From: Halorubrum distributum JCM 10118
Lineage (GTDB): Archaea; Halobacteriota; Halobacteria; Halobacteriales; Haloferacaceae
Reading direction: 5' to 3'
NCBI RefSeq assembly: GCF_000337335.1
Contig: NZ_AOJN01000015.1
Location: 1-64,000 of the forward strand
DNA: 64,000 nucleotides
The translations under genes were made by a program, and so were the position numbers. The notes under the pieces are model-generated. The model was not told the DNA's origin, made no database searches, and was given only the letters and a program-made list of their open reading frames with translations. Positions 34,776 through 42,259 of the stretch are shown piece by piece (the stretch's first letter is position 1; every line of letters begins with the position of its first letter).

Positions 34776-36038
34776 TTACGCCAGCTCGTCGATCTTCTCG
34801 ACGACGGCGTCCGCGAACTCGCTGGTCGCGAGCTTCTCGCCGCCCTCGATCTGGCGGTGGAGGTCGTAGGTGACCTTCCCGGAGGCGATGGTCTCCTCGA
34901 CGGCGTCGCGAACGAGGTCCGCGGCGTCGGACCAGCCGAGGTAGTCGAGCATCTCGCGGCCCGAGAGGATCATCGCGGTGGGGTTCACCTTGTCCTCGCC
35001 GGCGTACTTGGGCGCGGAGCCGTGGACCGGCTCGGCCAGACAGCGGCCGTGGCCGAAGTTGGCGCCGGGCGCGATGCCGAGGCCGCCGATCTGCGCGCCG
35101 GCGGCGTCGGACATGTAGTCGCCGTTGAGGTTCATCGTCGCGATGACCTCGTACTCGTCGGTGCGGGTCAGCAGCTGCTGGAGCATGTTGTCCGCGATGC
35201 GGTCCTTGACGACGAGGGTACCCTCGGGCTGCTCGCCGTCGTGGTCCTCCCAGAGCTGGTCCTCGGTGATCACGTCCTCGCCGTACTCCTCCTCGGCGAC
35301 CTCGTAGCCCCAGTCGCGGAAGGCGCCCTCGGTGAACTTCATGATGTTCCCCTTGTGGACGAGGGTGACCGAGTCGCGGTCGTTGGCGAGCGCGTAGTCG
35401 ATCGCCTCCCGGACGAGGCGCTTCGAGCCGAACTCGGAGATGGGCTTGACGCCGATGCCGACCGGGCCGTCGTGGATGACGTCCGCGATGCCCATGTCGT
35501 CCTCGAGGAAGTCGCGTACCTGCTCGACTTCGTCGGTGCCGGCCTCCCACTCGACGCCCGCGTAGACGTCCTCCGTGTTCTCACGGAAGGTGACCATGTC
35601 CATCTCCTCGGGGTTCTTGACGGGCGACGGGACGCCCTCGAGGTGGTAGGTCGGGCGGACGTTCGCGTACAGGTCGAGCGTCTGCCGGAGCGCGACGTTC
35701 AGCGAGCGGAACCCGGCGCCGACGGGGGTCGTCAGCGGCCCCTTGATCGCGACGCGGTGGTCGCGGATGGCCGAGACGGTGTCCTCGGGCAGGTTCTCGT
35801 CGTACTTCTCGCGGGCGCTGGAGCCGGCGTAGACGCGCATCCACGCGATGGATCGGCCCGTCGCCTCGGCGGCGGCGTCGAGTACCTGCTGCGCGGCCGG
35901 CCCGACGTCGGTGCCGATTCCGTCGCCGTGGATGATCGGGACGATCGGGTTGGACGGAACGTTCAGCTCGCCGGTCTCCTCGTCGGCGAGCGTGATGGCT
36001 TCGCCGTCGTCGGGGACGTCGACCTTATCGTAGCTCAT
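34776..36038 (-). CDS. icd: Isocitrate dehydrogenase (NADP-type)
   Basis: The TCA-cycle enzyme converts isocitrate to 2-oxoglutarate and CO2 and yields NADPH. The 420 residues are normal for the homodimeric enzyme. IPIIHGDGIGTDV-like sequence (about 32-43) binds cofactor. Substrate residues lie in GAGFRSLNVALRQTLDLYANVRP (about 106-128), with VHKGNIMKF (about 217-225) and the metal site in NLNGDYMSDAAGAQIGGLGIAPGANFG (about 291-317). A TTTAAG box (minus strand, about 36062-36067) is at leaderless distance from ATG 36038. Confidence 0.96.
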   Translation of the reverse strand: MSYDKVDVPDDGEAITLADEETGELNVPSNPIVPIIHGDGIGTDVGPAAQQVLDAAAEATGRSIAWMRVYAGSSAREKYDENLPEDTVSAIRDHRVAIKGPLTTPVGAGFRSLNVALRQTLDLYANVRPTYHLEGVPSPVKNPEEMDMVTFRENTEDVYAGVEWEAGTDEVEQVRDFLEDDMGIADVIHDGPVGIGVKPISEFGSKRLVREAIDYALANDRDSVTLVHKGNIMKFTEGAFRDWGYEVAEEEYGEDVITEDQLWEDHDGEQPEGTLVVKDRIADNMLQQLLTRTDEYEVIATMNLNGDYMSDAAGAQIGGLGIAPGANFGHGRCLAEPVHGSAPKYAGEDKVNPTAMILSGREMLDYLGWSDAADLVRDAVEETIASGKVTYDLHRQIEGGEKLATSEFADAVVEKIDELA

Positions 36039-36162
36039 GAACGTTCGTGGATTCTTGTGGGCCCTTAAAGTGCCTGCCGTTTTCGGCGTGAGCGTCGCGC
36101 TCGCAGCGTTTGCCGGTTCTCAGCCCCGATCGCGTTCCGGACCGGTCGCCGCCCGCCCGGAC

Positions 36163-37209
36163 TCAGACCGGTTCGACCGAGACGTCGAACATCGACCGCC
36201 ACCGGTAGCGGCGCCCGCCCCAGACGAACGTCTGCCGGGCGAGCGCGTACGCCATGAGCGGCGGGGCGATCAGGACGCCGGGCGCCGCGAGGAGGAACGT
36301 CGCGCGCCGGATCCCGAACCTGGCGTAGGCGGCGCCCGCCAGCGTCGTGACGAGCGTGACCCCGGCGATCGGCGCGAGCAGACAGAGCGCGGCCATGACG
36401 ACGCCGAAGGCGGCGTTGAACGCGGTCGCCCGCGGCGCGTGGTACCGGGTGATCGTCAGGAAGCGGACGAACCGCTCCAGCGAGCCCCGCAGCGAGCCGC
36501 CGGCCCGGACGTACCGCGTGCGGTCCGCCGCCGAGACGTCGAGGTGTTCGGTGAGCGTCCCGTCGTCGCTGACGGTCCGCCGGAGGTCCCGCAGGAACGC
36601 CGCCTCCCCGTCGCGGAGGTCGTCGCGCTCGAAGATCACGGCGCCGCCCCACGCGACGCCGGCGGCGAACACCGCGAGCGTCCCGCCGATCACGTACGCC
36701 GGCTCGAACAGCCGAGCGAGGGGGTCGAGCCCGACGAACACCGGGACCTCCGTGGTCGGTCCCCGTCGCTCGTAGTCGGCGTCGAGCGTCGCCAGCCAGT
36801 CGGACGGATGGCGGAAGTCGTCGTCCGTCCAGGCGATCCGGGCGTTCGCGGCGGCTTCCATCCCGGCCGCGATGGCGTTTGCCTTCCCGGAACACCCCTC
36901 GGGCTCGCCGGCGGTCACGATCCGAACGCGAGGCGGCAGGTCGCCGCGCCGGTCCGCGACGGGGTCGTCCGGGGAGTCGCAGACCACGAGCAGTTCGTCG
37001 GCGTTCCGACCGCCGTCGCCGTCGTCGCTCTTCCCGTCGCCGTCGCCCTTCCCGCCGTCGCCGCCGTCGCCCTCCCCACCGCCGAACGCCTCGGGGCCGC
37101 GGAGCTGCTCCGCCACCTCGTCGCAGGCGTCGGTCCAGCGGACGGTCGGCAGCAGGACCGACACCGGCGTTGGACTCGCCGGCGACGCGGTCGGTTCCGA
37201 ATCGGTCAC
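36163..37209 (-). CDS. Membrane glycosyltransferase family 2
   Basis: The protein has 348 residues. SVLLPTVRWTDACDEVAEQL starts a GT-A nucleotide-sugar domain. EGCSGKANAIAAGMEAA and the metal-binding WTDDDFRHP (about 120-128) follow. Membrane segments are at about 155-180, 270-300 and 310-335, so the catalytic domain faces the cytosol. A Gly/Asp/Lys-rich low-complexity insert fills residues 43-68, between the first and second strands. GTG 37209 is supported by TTTATAC on the minus strand about 27-33 nt upstream. Sugar and acceptor are unknown; a surface glycan or lipid is likely. Confidence 0.85.
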   Translation of the reverse strand: MTDSEPTASPASPTPVSVLLPTVRWTDACDEVAEQLRGPEAFGGGEGDGGDGGKGDGDGKSDDGDGGRNADELLVVCDSPDDPVADRRGDLPPRVRIVTAGEPEGCSGKANAIAAGMEAAANARIAWTDDDFRHPSDWLATLDADYERRGPTTEVPVFVGLDPLARLFEPAYVIGGTLAVFAAGVAWGGAVIFERDDLRDGEAAFLRDLRRTVSDDGTLTEHLDVSAADRTRYVRAGGSLRGSLERFVRFLTITRYHAPRATAFNAAFGVVMAALCLLAPIAGVTLVTTLAGAAYARFGIRRATFLLAAPGVLIAPPLMAYALARQTFVWGGRRYRWRSMFDVSVEPV

Positions 37210-37356
37210 GCCGTGCGATTCGGGCGGTCGAGGTATAAACGCAGGCGGTCGAACCGCGGGCCCGCCCGTCGCCTCCCCGGCGTCACCGGTCGCCACGATC
37301 CCCGCGGTCGCCGCCGGCTTCCGGGCGCTTATGTGGCCGCCGCGGGAGCCTCCGGT

Positions 37357-38250
37357 ATGCGAGTCATCGTCCACGGCGGCGCCGGCGGCGCGCCGGACGA
37401 CCCGGAGCCCAGACAGGCAGTCCTCGACGACGCGGCCGCTCGCGGCGCAGACGCCGCCTCGCCGCTCGACGCGGTCGAGTCCGCGGTCGGCGTCCTCGAG
37501 TCGGACCCCCGGTTCAACGCGGGCGTCGGCGGCGCGGTCCAGTCCGACGGCGCCGTCCGCACCGACGCCGGCGTGATGACCTCGGACCGCGAGGTCGGCG
37601 CGGCCTGCTCGATGCCCGGCGTCGAGCACGCGGCGAGCGTCGCCCGCGTCGTTCACTCGGAGACGCCGCACGTCTTCGTCTCGGGCGAACACGCGGTCGA
37701 CCTCGCGGCCGAGTTCGGCGTCGAGACCGGCGTCGACCTCCTCACCGACGAGAAGCGGGAGCGCTACGAGGCGGAGGACCCGCCGCGGGGGTCGCCGCGC
37801 GAGCACCTCGACTGGCTCGCCTCCCGGTTCGGTTCGGGCGACGACCAGGCCGGGGGGCGCTCGGAGACCGAAGCACCCGACCACGACACGGTCGGCGCGG
37901 TCGCGACCGACGGCGAGACGTTCGCGGCGGTGACCTCGACGGGCGGTCGGTCGTTCGCGCTCGCCGGGCGCGTCGGCGACGTGCCGCAGGTCGGGTCCGG
38001 CTTCTTCTGTACCGAGGCCGGCGGCGCGAGCGCGACGGGCGCCGGCGAGGACATCGCGCGCGTCACGCTCTCGCGGCGCGCCGTCGACTTCCTCGACGAT
38101 GGCCTCGACGCGCAGACGGCGGCGGACCGGGCGATCGAGGAGTTCGAGGCGATCACGGGGTCCGGCGCCGGCGTGATCGTCCTCGGCGACGGGGGCGCCG
38201 GGAGCGCGTTCAACACGGAAGGGATGCAGACGAGCGTGGCGGAGAAGTAG
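37357..38250 (+). CDS. Isoaspartyl peptidase/asparaginase-type Ntn hydrolase
   Basis: The protein has 297 residues. The precursor cleaves itself before the catalytic threonine T178 in the HDTVGAVA motif, giving alpha and beta subunits. VIVHGGAG at 3-10 and GSGFFCTEAGGASATGAGE near 217-235 are further family signatures. Substrates are L-asparagine and beta-aspartyl dipeptides. A CTTATG box is 24-32 nt before ATG 37357. The linker before T178 (about 158-176) is longer and more polar than in bacterial enzymes. It is divergent from the glycosyltransferase gene with 147 bp between. Confidence 0.92.
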   Translation: MRVIVHGGAGGAPDDPEPRQAVLDDAAARGADAASPLDAVESAVGVLESDPRFNAGVGGAVQSDGAVRTDAGVMTSDREVGAACSMPGVEHAASVARVVHSETPHVFVSGEHAVDLAAEFGVETGVDLLTDEKRERYEAEDPPRGSPREHLDWLASRFGSGDDQAGGRSETEAPDHDTVGAVATDGETFAAVTSTGGRSFALAGRVGDVPQVGSGFFCTEAGGASATGAGEDIARVTLSRRAVDFLDDGLDAQTAADRAIEEFEAITGSGAGVIVLGDGGAGSAFNTEGMQTSVAEK

Positions 38251-38319
38251 TCGCCGACGCGGGGAGCGGTCTCGAAGCCGAAGCGGCCTCCGGGGCCGGT
38301 AACGAGCCGGGTCCCGTCG

Positions 38320-38835
38320 CTATTCGAGTTCGGCTTCGAGTTTCGGATTGCGGTTCGTCGCGGGGAGGTCGGAGTCGACGAGCTCCGCGCACGCGTCCAC
38401 GAACTCCGCGTCGGCCAGCTCTCCGCAGAGGACGTGCGTCCGCTCCTCGGTGGTGATGTACACGTCGATCACCTCGCGGTTCGACCGCGAGAGGAGGCCG
38501 TAGGTGACGTTCCAGCCGCCGACCGCGAAGAGCCCGAAGAACCCCGCGAACGCGATGTCGGTCCGCGTCTCGACCTGTCCGAGGTAGACGGCAGCGACGA
38601 TCCCGACGGTGAGGACCAGAGAGAGGAGGAGGAAGAACAGCCCGAGGAACGTGTGCCGGAGGAACGCGGTGTTCCGGTCGAACTCGACGCCTGTCACGTC
38701 GCCGACCGGGATCGACACGGGGGCGTCCTCCGAGGGCGGGGCGTACGAGAGCTCCCCGTCGGCCGCGGTGAACGAAACGGTCCGTTCACTGTTAACAACG
38801 TATTCGCCGACGTGAGCTTCCGTCGAAAAATTCAT
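38320..38835 (-). CDS. Membrane protein of unknown function (PH-like N-terminus)
   Basis: The protein has 171 residues. An N-terminal beta-rich segment (YVVNSERTVSFTAADGELSY, then SIPVGDVTGVEFDRNTAF) is followed by two membrane helices (about 65-88 and 95-113), then a beta/alpha segment (EVIDVYITTEERTHVLCGELADAEFVDAC). The layout resembles short PH-like-domain membrane proteins; I do not recognise the family. The frame extends to 39117, but ATG 38835 begins the conserved-looking part. The start is moderately certain. Confidence 0.7.
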   Translation of the reverse strand: MNFSTEAHVGEYVVNSERTVSFTAADGELSYAPPSEDAPVSIPVGDVTGVEFDRNTAFLRHTFLGLFFLLLSLVLTVGIVAAVYLGQVETRTDIAFAGFFGLFAVGGWNVTYGLLSRSNREVIDVYITTEERTHVLCGELADAEFVDACAELVDSDLPATNRNPKLEAELE

Positions 38836-38948
38836 CGAAGAGGACCGGACGTGTCTGACGGCTTCCGCTCCCCTCGATATGTAAATTCCGGTACGTCTCT
38901 GCGGTCGCCGGGGGTCGACAGCCGTGTCGGCGACGAGTGAGCCTCCGC

Positions 38949-39362
38949 TCACCCCAACCGCTCGTCGAGGATGAGCCGCGTCTTCGTCGACTTGACCTCG
39001 TCCATCTCGCGGGCCTGCGTGATCAGTTCGTTGACCGCGCGCGTGTCGACCGCGTCGACGACGAGGACGACGTCCTCCTCGCCGGACACCTGCCAGACGA
39101 AGTCGACCTCCTCCCACTCCACCATCCGCTCGCCGACGGCGGCGGTGTTGACGTTCATCTCCACCGAGATCTCGATCATCGCCTTCACGTTGCCGGTGCG
39201 GGTCGTGACGGTGAACCGCTCGATCACGCCCTCGTCGGTCATCCGGTCGACGCGGTTGCGCACGGTCCCCTCGGAGGTACCCACCCGGTCCGCGATCTCC
39301 GTGTACGGGGTCCGCGCGTCCCGTCGCAGGATCGAGAGGATCCGTCGGTCGAGGTCGTCCAT
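38949..39362 (-). CDS. Lrp/AsnC-family transcription regulator divergent from carA
   Basis: The protein has 137 residues. The helix-turn-helix is at about 3-50 (DDLDRRILSILRRDARTPYTEIADRVGTSEGTVRNRVDRM). The C-terminal RAM/AsnC domain includes VSGEEDVVLVVDAVDTRAVNELI. It is a different branch from the lrp beside glnA. A perfect palindrome lies 32-48 bp upstream of its start and 50-66 bp upstream of carA, so control of carA and of itself is likely. Carbamoyl phosphate feeds pyrimidine and arginine synthesis, so an amino acid or nitrogen signal is the natural ligand guess. Confidence 0.9.
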   Translation of the reverse strand: MDDLDRRILSILRRDARTPYTEIADRVGTSEGTVRNRVDRMTDEGVIERFTVTTRTGNVKAMIEISVEMNVNTAAVGERMVEWEEVDFVWQVSGEEDVVLVVDAVDTRAVNELITQAREMDEVKSTKTRLILDERLG

Positions 39363-39393
39363 ACCGGTTCCTCTCGGCCCCGTCGCCTTACCC

Positions 39394-39410
39394 GTTACGA
39401 ATATCGTAAC
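39394..39410. promoter_or_regulatory. 17-bp palindromic operator between lrp-type gene and carA
   Basis: GTTACGA-ATA-TCGTAAC is a perfect inverted repeat with a 3-nt centre, in the 97-bp divergent gap. Its size and A/T core match Lrp-family sites. The carA TATA box (TTTATTATC, about 39429-39437) lies just downstream. A further CGTA-containing half-site touches the carA start. Confidence 0.75.
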
Positions 39411-39459
39411 GAACCTTCGAACGACGCATTTATTATCCTTTGCGCGTACGTTTCTCGTA

Positions 39460-40527
39460 ATGTCGGACGCCTACATCGCGCTGGCCGACGGACGCGTGCT
39501 CGAAGCGCGCGCCCGTGCGCCGGGGCGGACCCGCGGCGAACTGGTGTTCACGACCGCGTACACCGGCTACGAGGAGTCGCTCACCGACCCCTCCTACGCC
39601 GAACAGGTGCTCACCTTCTCGTACCCCCTCATCGGGAACTACGGCGTCCGAACCGAGCGGTTCGAGTCCGAGTCGGTCCAGCCCCGCGCGGCGATCGCCC
39701 GCGAGCTGACCGACGACGTCGCAGACTGGCTCGCCGAGGAGGGCGTGCCGGCCGTCGACCACGTCGACACCCGCGAGATCGTCACCACCGTCCGCGAGGA
39801 GGGCGCGATGGCCTGCGGGATCGCCGCCGGCCCGGACGCGACCCCCGAGGACGCGGTCGACGAGATGGAGGCGTGTAAGCCCATGAGCGACCACGTCGAC
39901 ATCGGCGCGCAGGTATCGGTCGCGGAGCCGACCGTCCACGAGAGCGCCGACGGCGTCGGCGTCGACGTCGCGCTCCTCGACTGCGGCGCGAAGGGCTCGA
40001 TCATCTCCTCGCTCACCGACCGCGGCGCCGACGTCCACGTCCTCCCGTACGACGCGACCCCAGAGGACGTGGCCGCCGTCGACCCCGACGTGCTGTTCGT
40101 CTCGAACGGCCCGGGCGACCCGGAGAACTTCGTCGCCGCGCAGGACGTGGTCGACGAGTTCGCGGGGGAGCTCCCCCTCGCGGGGATCTGCCTCGGCCAG
40201 CAGGTGATCACGAGCGCGCTCGGCGGCTCGACGGAGAAGATGGCGTTCGGCCACCGCGGCGTCAACCAGCCCGTGAAGGACCTCCGCACGGACAAGGTCG
40301 TGATGACCACCCAGAACCACGGCTACACGGTCGCCGACACCGGCCCGCTCGAGGTGACGCAGGTGAACGTCAACGACGACACCGTCGAGGGGCTCGACAG
40401 CGAGGAGCTGGACGTCATCACCCGCCAGTACCACCCCGAGGCGAACCCCGGCCCGCACGACTCGCTCGGCTTCTTCGACGAGGTGCTCGACCTGGCGACC
40501 TCGTCGCGTCGAGTCGCGGCCGACTGA
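39460..40527 (+). CDS. carA: Carbamoyl-phosphate synthase small (glutaminase) subunit
   Basis: The subunit hydrolyses glutamine and passes ammonia to CarB for carbamoyl phosphate, used in pyrimidine and arginine synthesis. The 355-residue protein has the N-terminal small-subunit domain (AYTGYEESLTDPSYAEQ) and a class I glutamine amidotransferase domain. Its nucleophile is C244 (GICLGQQ), with H325 and E327 (YHPEANPGP) completing the triad. carB does not follow; the next gene is surE. The long upstream frame is not coding. ATG 39460 has TTTATTATC 23-31 nt upstream. Confidence 0.96.
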   Translation: MSDAYIALADGRVLEARARAPGRTRGELVFTTAYTGYEESLTDPSYAEQVLTFSYPLIGNYGVRTERFESESVQPRAAIARELTDDVADWLAEEGVPAVDHVDTREIVTTVREEGAMACGIAAGPDATPEDAVDEMEACKPMSDHVDIGAQVSVAEPTVHESADGVGVDVALLDCGAKGSIISSLTDRGADVHVLPYDATPEDVAAVDPDVLFVSNGPGDPENFVAAQDVVDEFAGELPLAGICLGQQVITSALGGSTEKMAFGHRGVNQPVKDLRTDKVVMTTQNHGYTVADTGPLEVTQVNVNDDTVEGLDSEELDVITRQYHPEANPGPHDSLGFFDEVLDLATSSRRVAAD

Positions 40528-40699
40528 CCGCTCGGCCCACCGACTCCCCGCTTTCCGCTTCCCGAACCCCTCTGACTGACCACACGGAGTACCACACGGT
40601 CGACGCCCGCGACGTTCGTTCCGGTTCACCGCTCCGCCCTCTTTCACCTCCTCGCCGCGGACCGGCGACGTTTTCTCCCGCCGCCTCGCAGGGTGACGC

Positions 40700-41587
40700 A
40701 TGCCAACCGAGATCCTGCTCACCAACGACGACGGGATCGACGCCGTCGGGATCCGGGCGCTCGCGGACGCGCTCTCGCGCGACTACGACGTGACGGTCGT
40801 CGCGCCCGCGACGAACCAGTCCGGCGTCGGCGGCGCGCGCTCGTGGTGGGAGACGACGGTCGACTACACCGAGACGGACCGCGGCTACGCGGTCGAGGGC
40901 ACCCCCGCGGACTGCGTCGCGGTCGCGGACGTGGCGCTCGGGCTCGACCCCGACGTCGTCGTCTCCGGCTGTAACCACGGGCCGAACATCGGCGCGCACA
41001 TCCTCGGGCAGTCCGGCACCGTCGGCGCCGCGATGGAGGCCTCCTTCCTCGGCACGCCCGCGATCGCGGTCTCGCTGTACGACCGCGGCAACCTCCCCGT
41101 GCCGCCGACGCTCGACAACGGCGACTTCGCGGTCGCCGGCGAGGTCGTCGCCGACCTGCTCGACCGCGCCGAGAGGGGGGAGAGCGGCGACCCGCTCGCG
41201 CTCCCGTTCGGCGCCGACGTGCTGAACGTCAACGTCCCGGCCGCGGACGACGAGGCGGCGGCGGACCCGACCTACCGGCTGACCGAGCCCGCGCGCGGCT
41301 TCGACGTGATCGAGTTCCGCCCGGGCGAAGAGGGGCCGGACGACGAGAACGTCCCCGAGGGCTGGGAGTTCGGCGAGCGGCGCGGCGAGATGGGGATGGA
41401 GCTTCGCGACCGCTTCTGGCGGGAGTTCCTGCGGGGGAACGTCCAGGACGATCCCGGTTCGGACCGCCGCGCGGCCGTCGACGGCGAGGTGAGCATCTCG
41501 CCGCTGTCGAGCTCCCGGTCCGTCGCGGGCGGGAAGGCCGGAGAGCTCGTCGAGCCGGCTCGCGGCGCCGAGACGGGCGCCGACTGA
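40700..41587 (+). CDS. surE: 5'/3'-nucleotidase SurE
   Basis: SurE removes phosphate from nucleoside monophosphates. Metal ligands D10 and D11 are in LLTNDDGIDAVGI, the conserved serine/asparagine loop is VVAPATNQSGVGG (about 34-46), and SGCNHGPNIGAHILGQSGTVGAAMEA (about 91-116) is the family signature. The 295 residues include an Asp/Glu-rich insertion before a C-terminal dimerisation segment, giving a slightly longer protein than bacterial SurE. It is co-directional with carA, but 172 bp separate them. Confidence 0.94.
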   Translation: MPTEILLTNDDGIDAVGIRALADALSRDYDVTVVAPATNQSGVGGARSWWETTVDYTETDRGYAVEGTPADCVAVADVALGLDPDVVVSGCNHGPNIGAHILGQSGTVGAAMEASFLGTPAIAVSLYDRGNLPVPPTLDNGDFAVAGEVVADLLDRAERGESGDPLALPFGADVLNVNVPAADDEAAADPTYRLTEPARGFDVIEFRPGEEGPDDENVPEGWEFGERRGEMGMELRDRFWREFLRGNVQDDPGSDRRAAVDGEVSISPLSSSRSVAGGKAGELVEPARGAETGAD

Positions 41588-41643
41588 CGAGGCCCCGCTG
41601 GACGGAGCGGACGGTCGCGTCGGCTGAAACGGAGCGACCGACC

Positions 41644-41931
41644 TCAGCGCCGCGGGCGTCGAGGCCCGCTGCCGGCGAACTCGGCCGCGAGCCGTCCGAG
41701 GTACCACACGACGACGAGGCCGAGGCCGAATCCGGCCCCAGCCGCGGCCAGCAGCTGTATCGGTGACGGGTCCAACTGGAGGGCGATAAGCGGCGGCGTG
41801 GCCGTGACGATCGCGAGCAGCACGAGCTTGATCTTCCGGTTTCCGGCCTCACGCTCCGCCTCGGAGATGGGTCCTACCACCGCGATCCCCCCCGCGTTCC
41901 GACGGCTCCCGACGCGACGCTCATGCGTCAC
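41644..41931 (-). CDS. Small two-helix membrane protein
   Basis: The protein has up to 95 residues with two hydrophobic segments (about 35-52 and 60-80: KLVLLAIVTATPPLIAL and AAGAGFGLGLVVVWYLG) and a basic tail. The GTG start at 41931 is the first in frame and uncertain; later starts near residue 19 are possible because the first 20 residues are compositionally odd. No family is recognised. It is convergent with surE. Confidence 0.55.
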   Translation of the reverse strand: MTHERRVGSRRNAGGIAVVGPISEAEREAGNRKIKLVLLAIVTATPPLIALQLDPSPIQLLAAAGAGFGLGLVVVWYLGRLAAEFAGSGPRRPRR

Positions 41932-42259
41932 CCACGCTCCCGGTGACTATCAAGGCGACGAACCCGTTCGGTCCGTCCGGCGTCGACGGCGCGTTGACGC
42001 CGCGGCCGACCGAATCTATCGGAACCGACCGGTAAAAAGCCTCTCGACCGTTCACGGCGGTAGCGGCCCGTTATCGGCGTGAACGGTGTCGGTCGTTTAA
42101 GCCCGTCCGACCGCTCGTGTCGGACGCCCCTACCCGCCCCGGACCGCCGCCGTCGCGGCGCCTCGTTGAAGCGGCGCCTCGCCGAACGCGGCGAGCCCGG
42201 GACCCGCCCCTCCCCGCCGTTTCGCGGCGTTTTTGACCCGACCCCGACAAGTCACGCGC
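41932..42259. other. 328-bp intergenic region with two inverted repeats
   Basis: There is no gene I can support. ACCGTTCACG (42047-42056) and CGTGAACGGT (42078-42087) form a perfect 10-bp inverted repeat with a 21-nt spacer. About 18 bp further on GTCCGAC (42105-42111) and GTCGGAC (42119-42125) form a 7-bp hairpin. A TATA-like GTTTAAGC (42095-42102) lies between them. They could be operators or a small transcript. The gltX TATA-like box (GTTTTTG, about 42229-42235) is near the right end. Confidence 0.4.
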
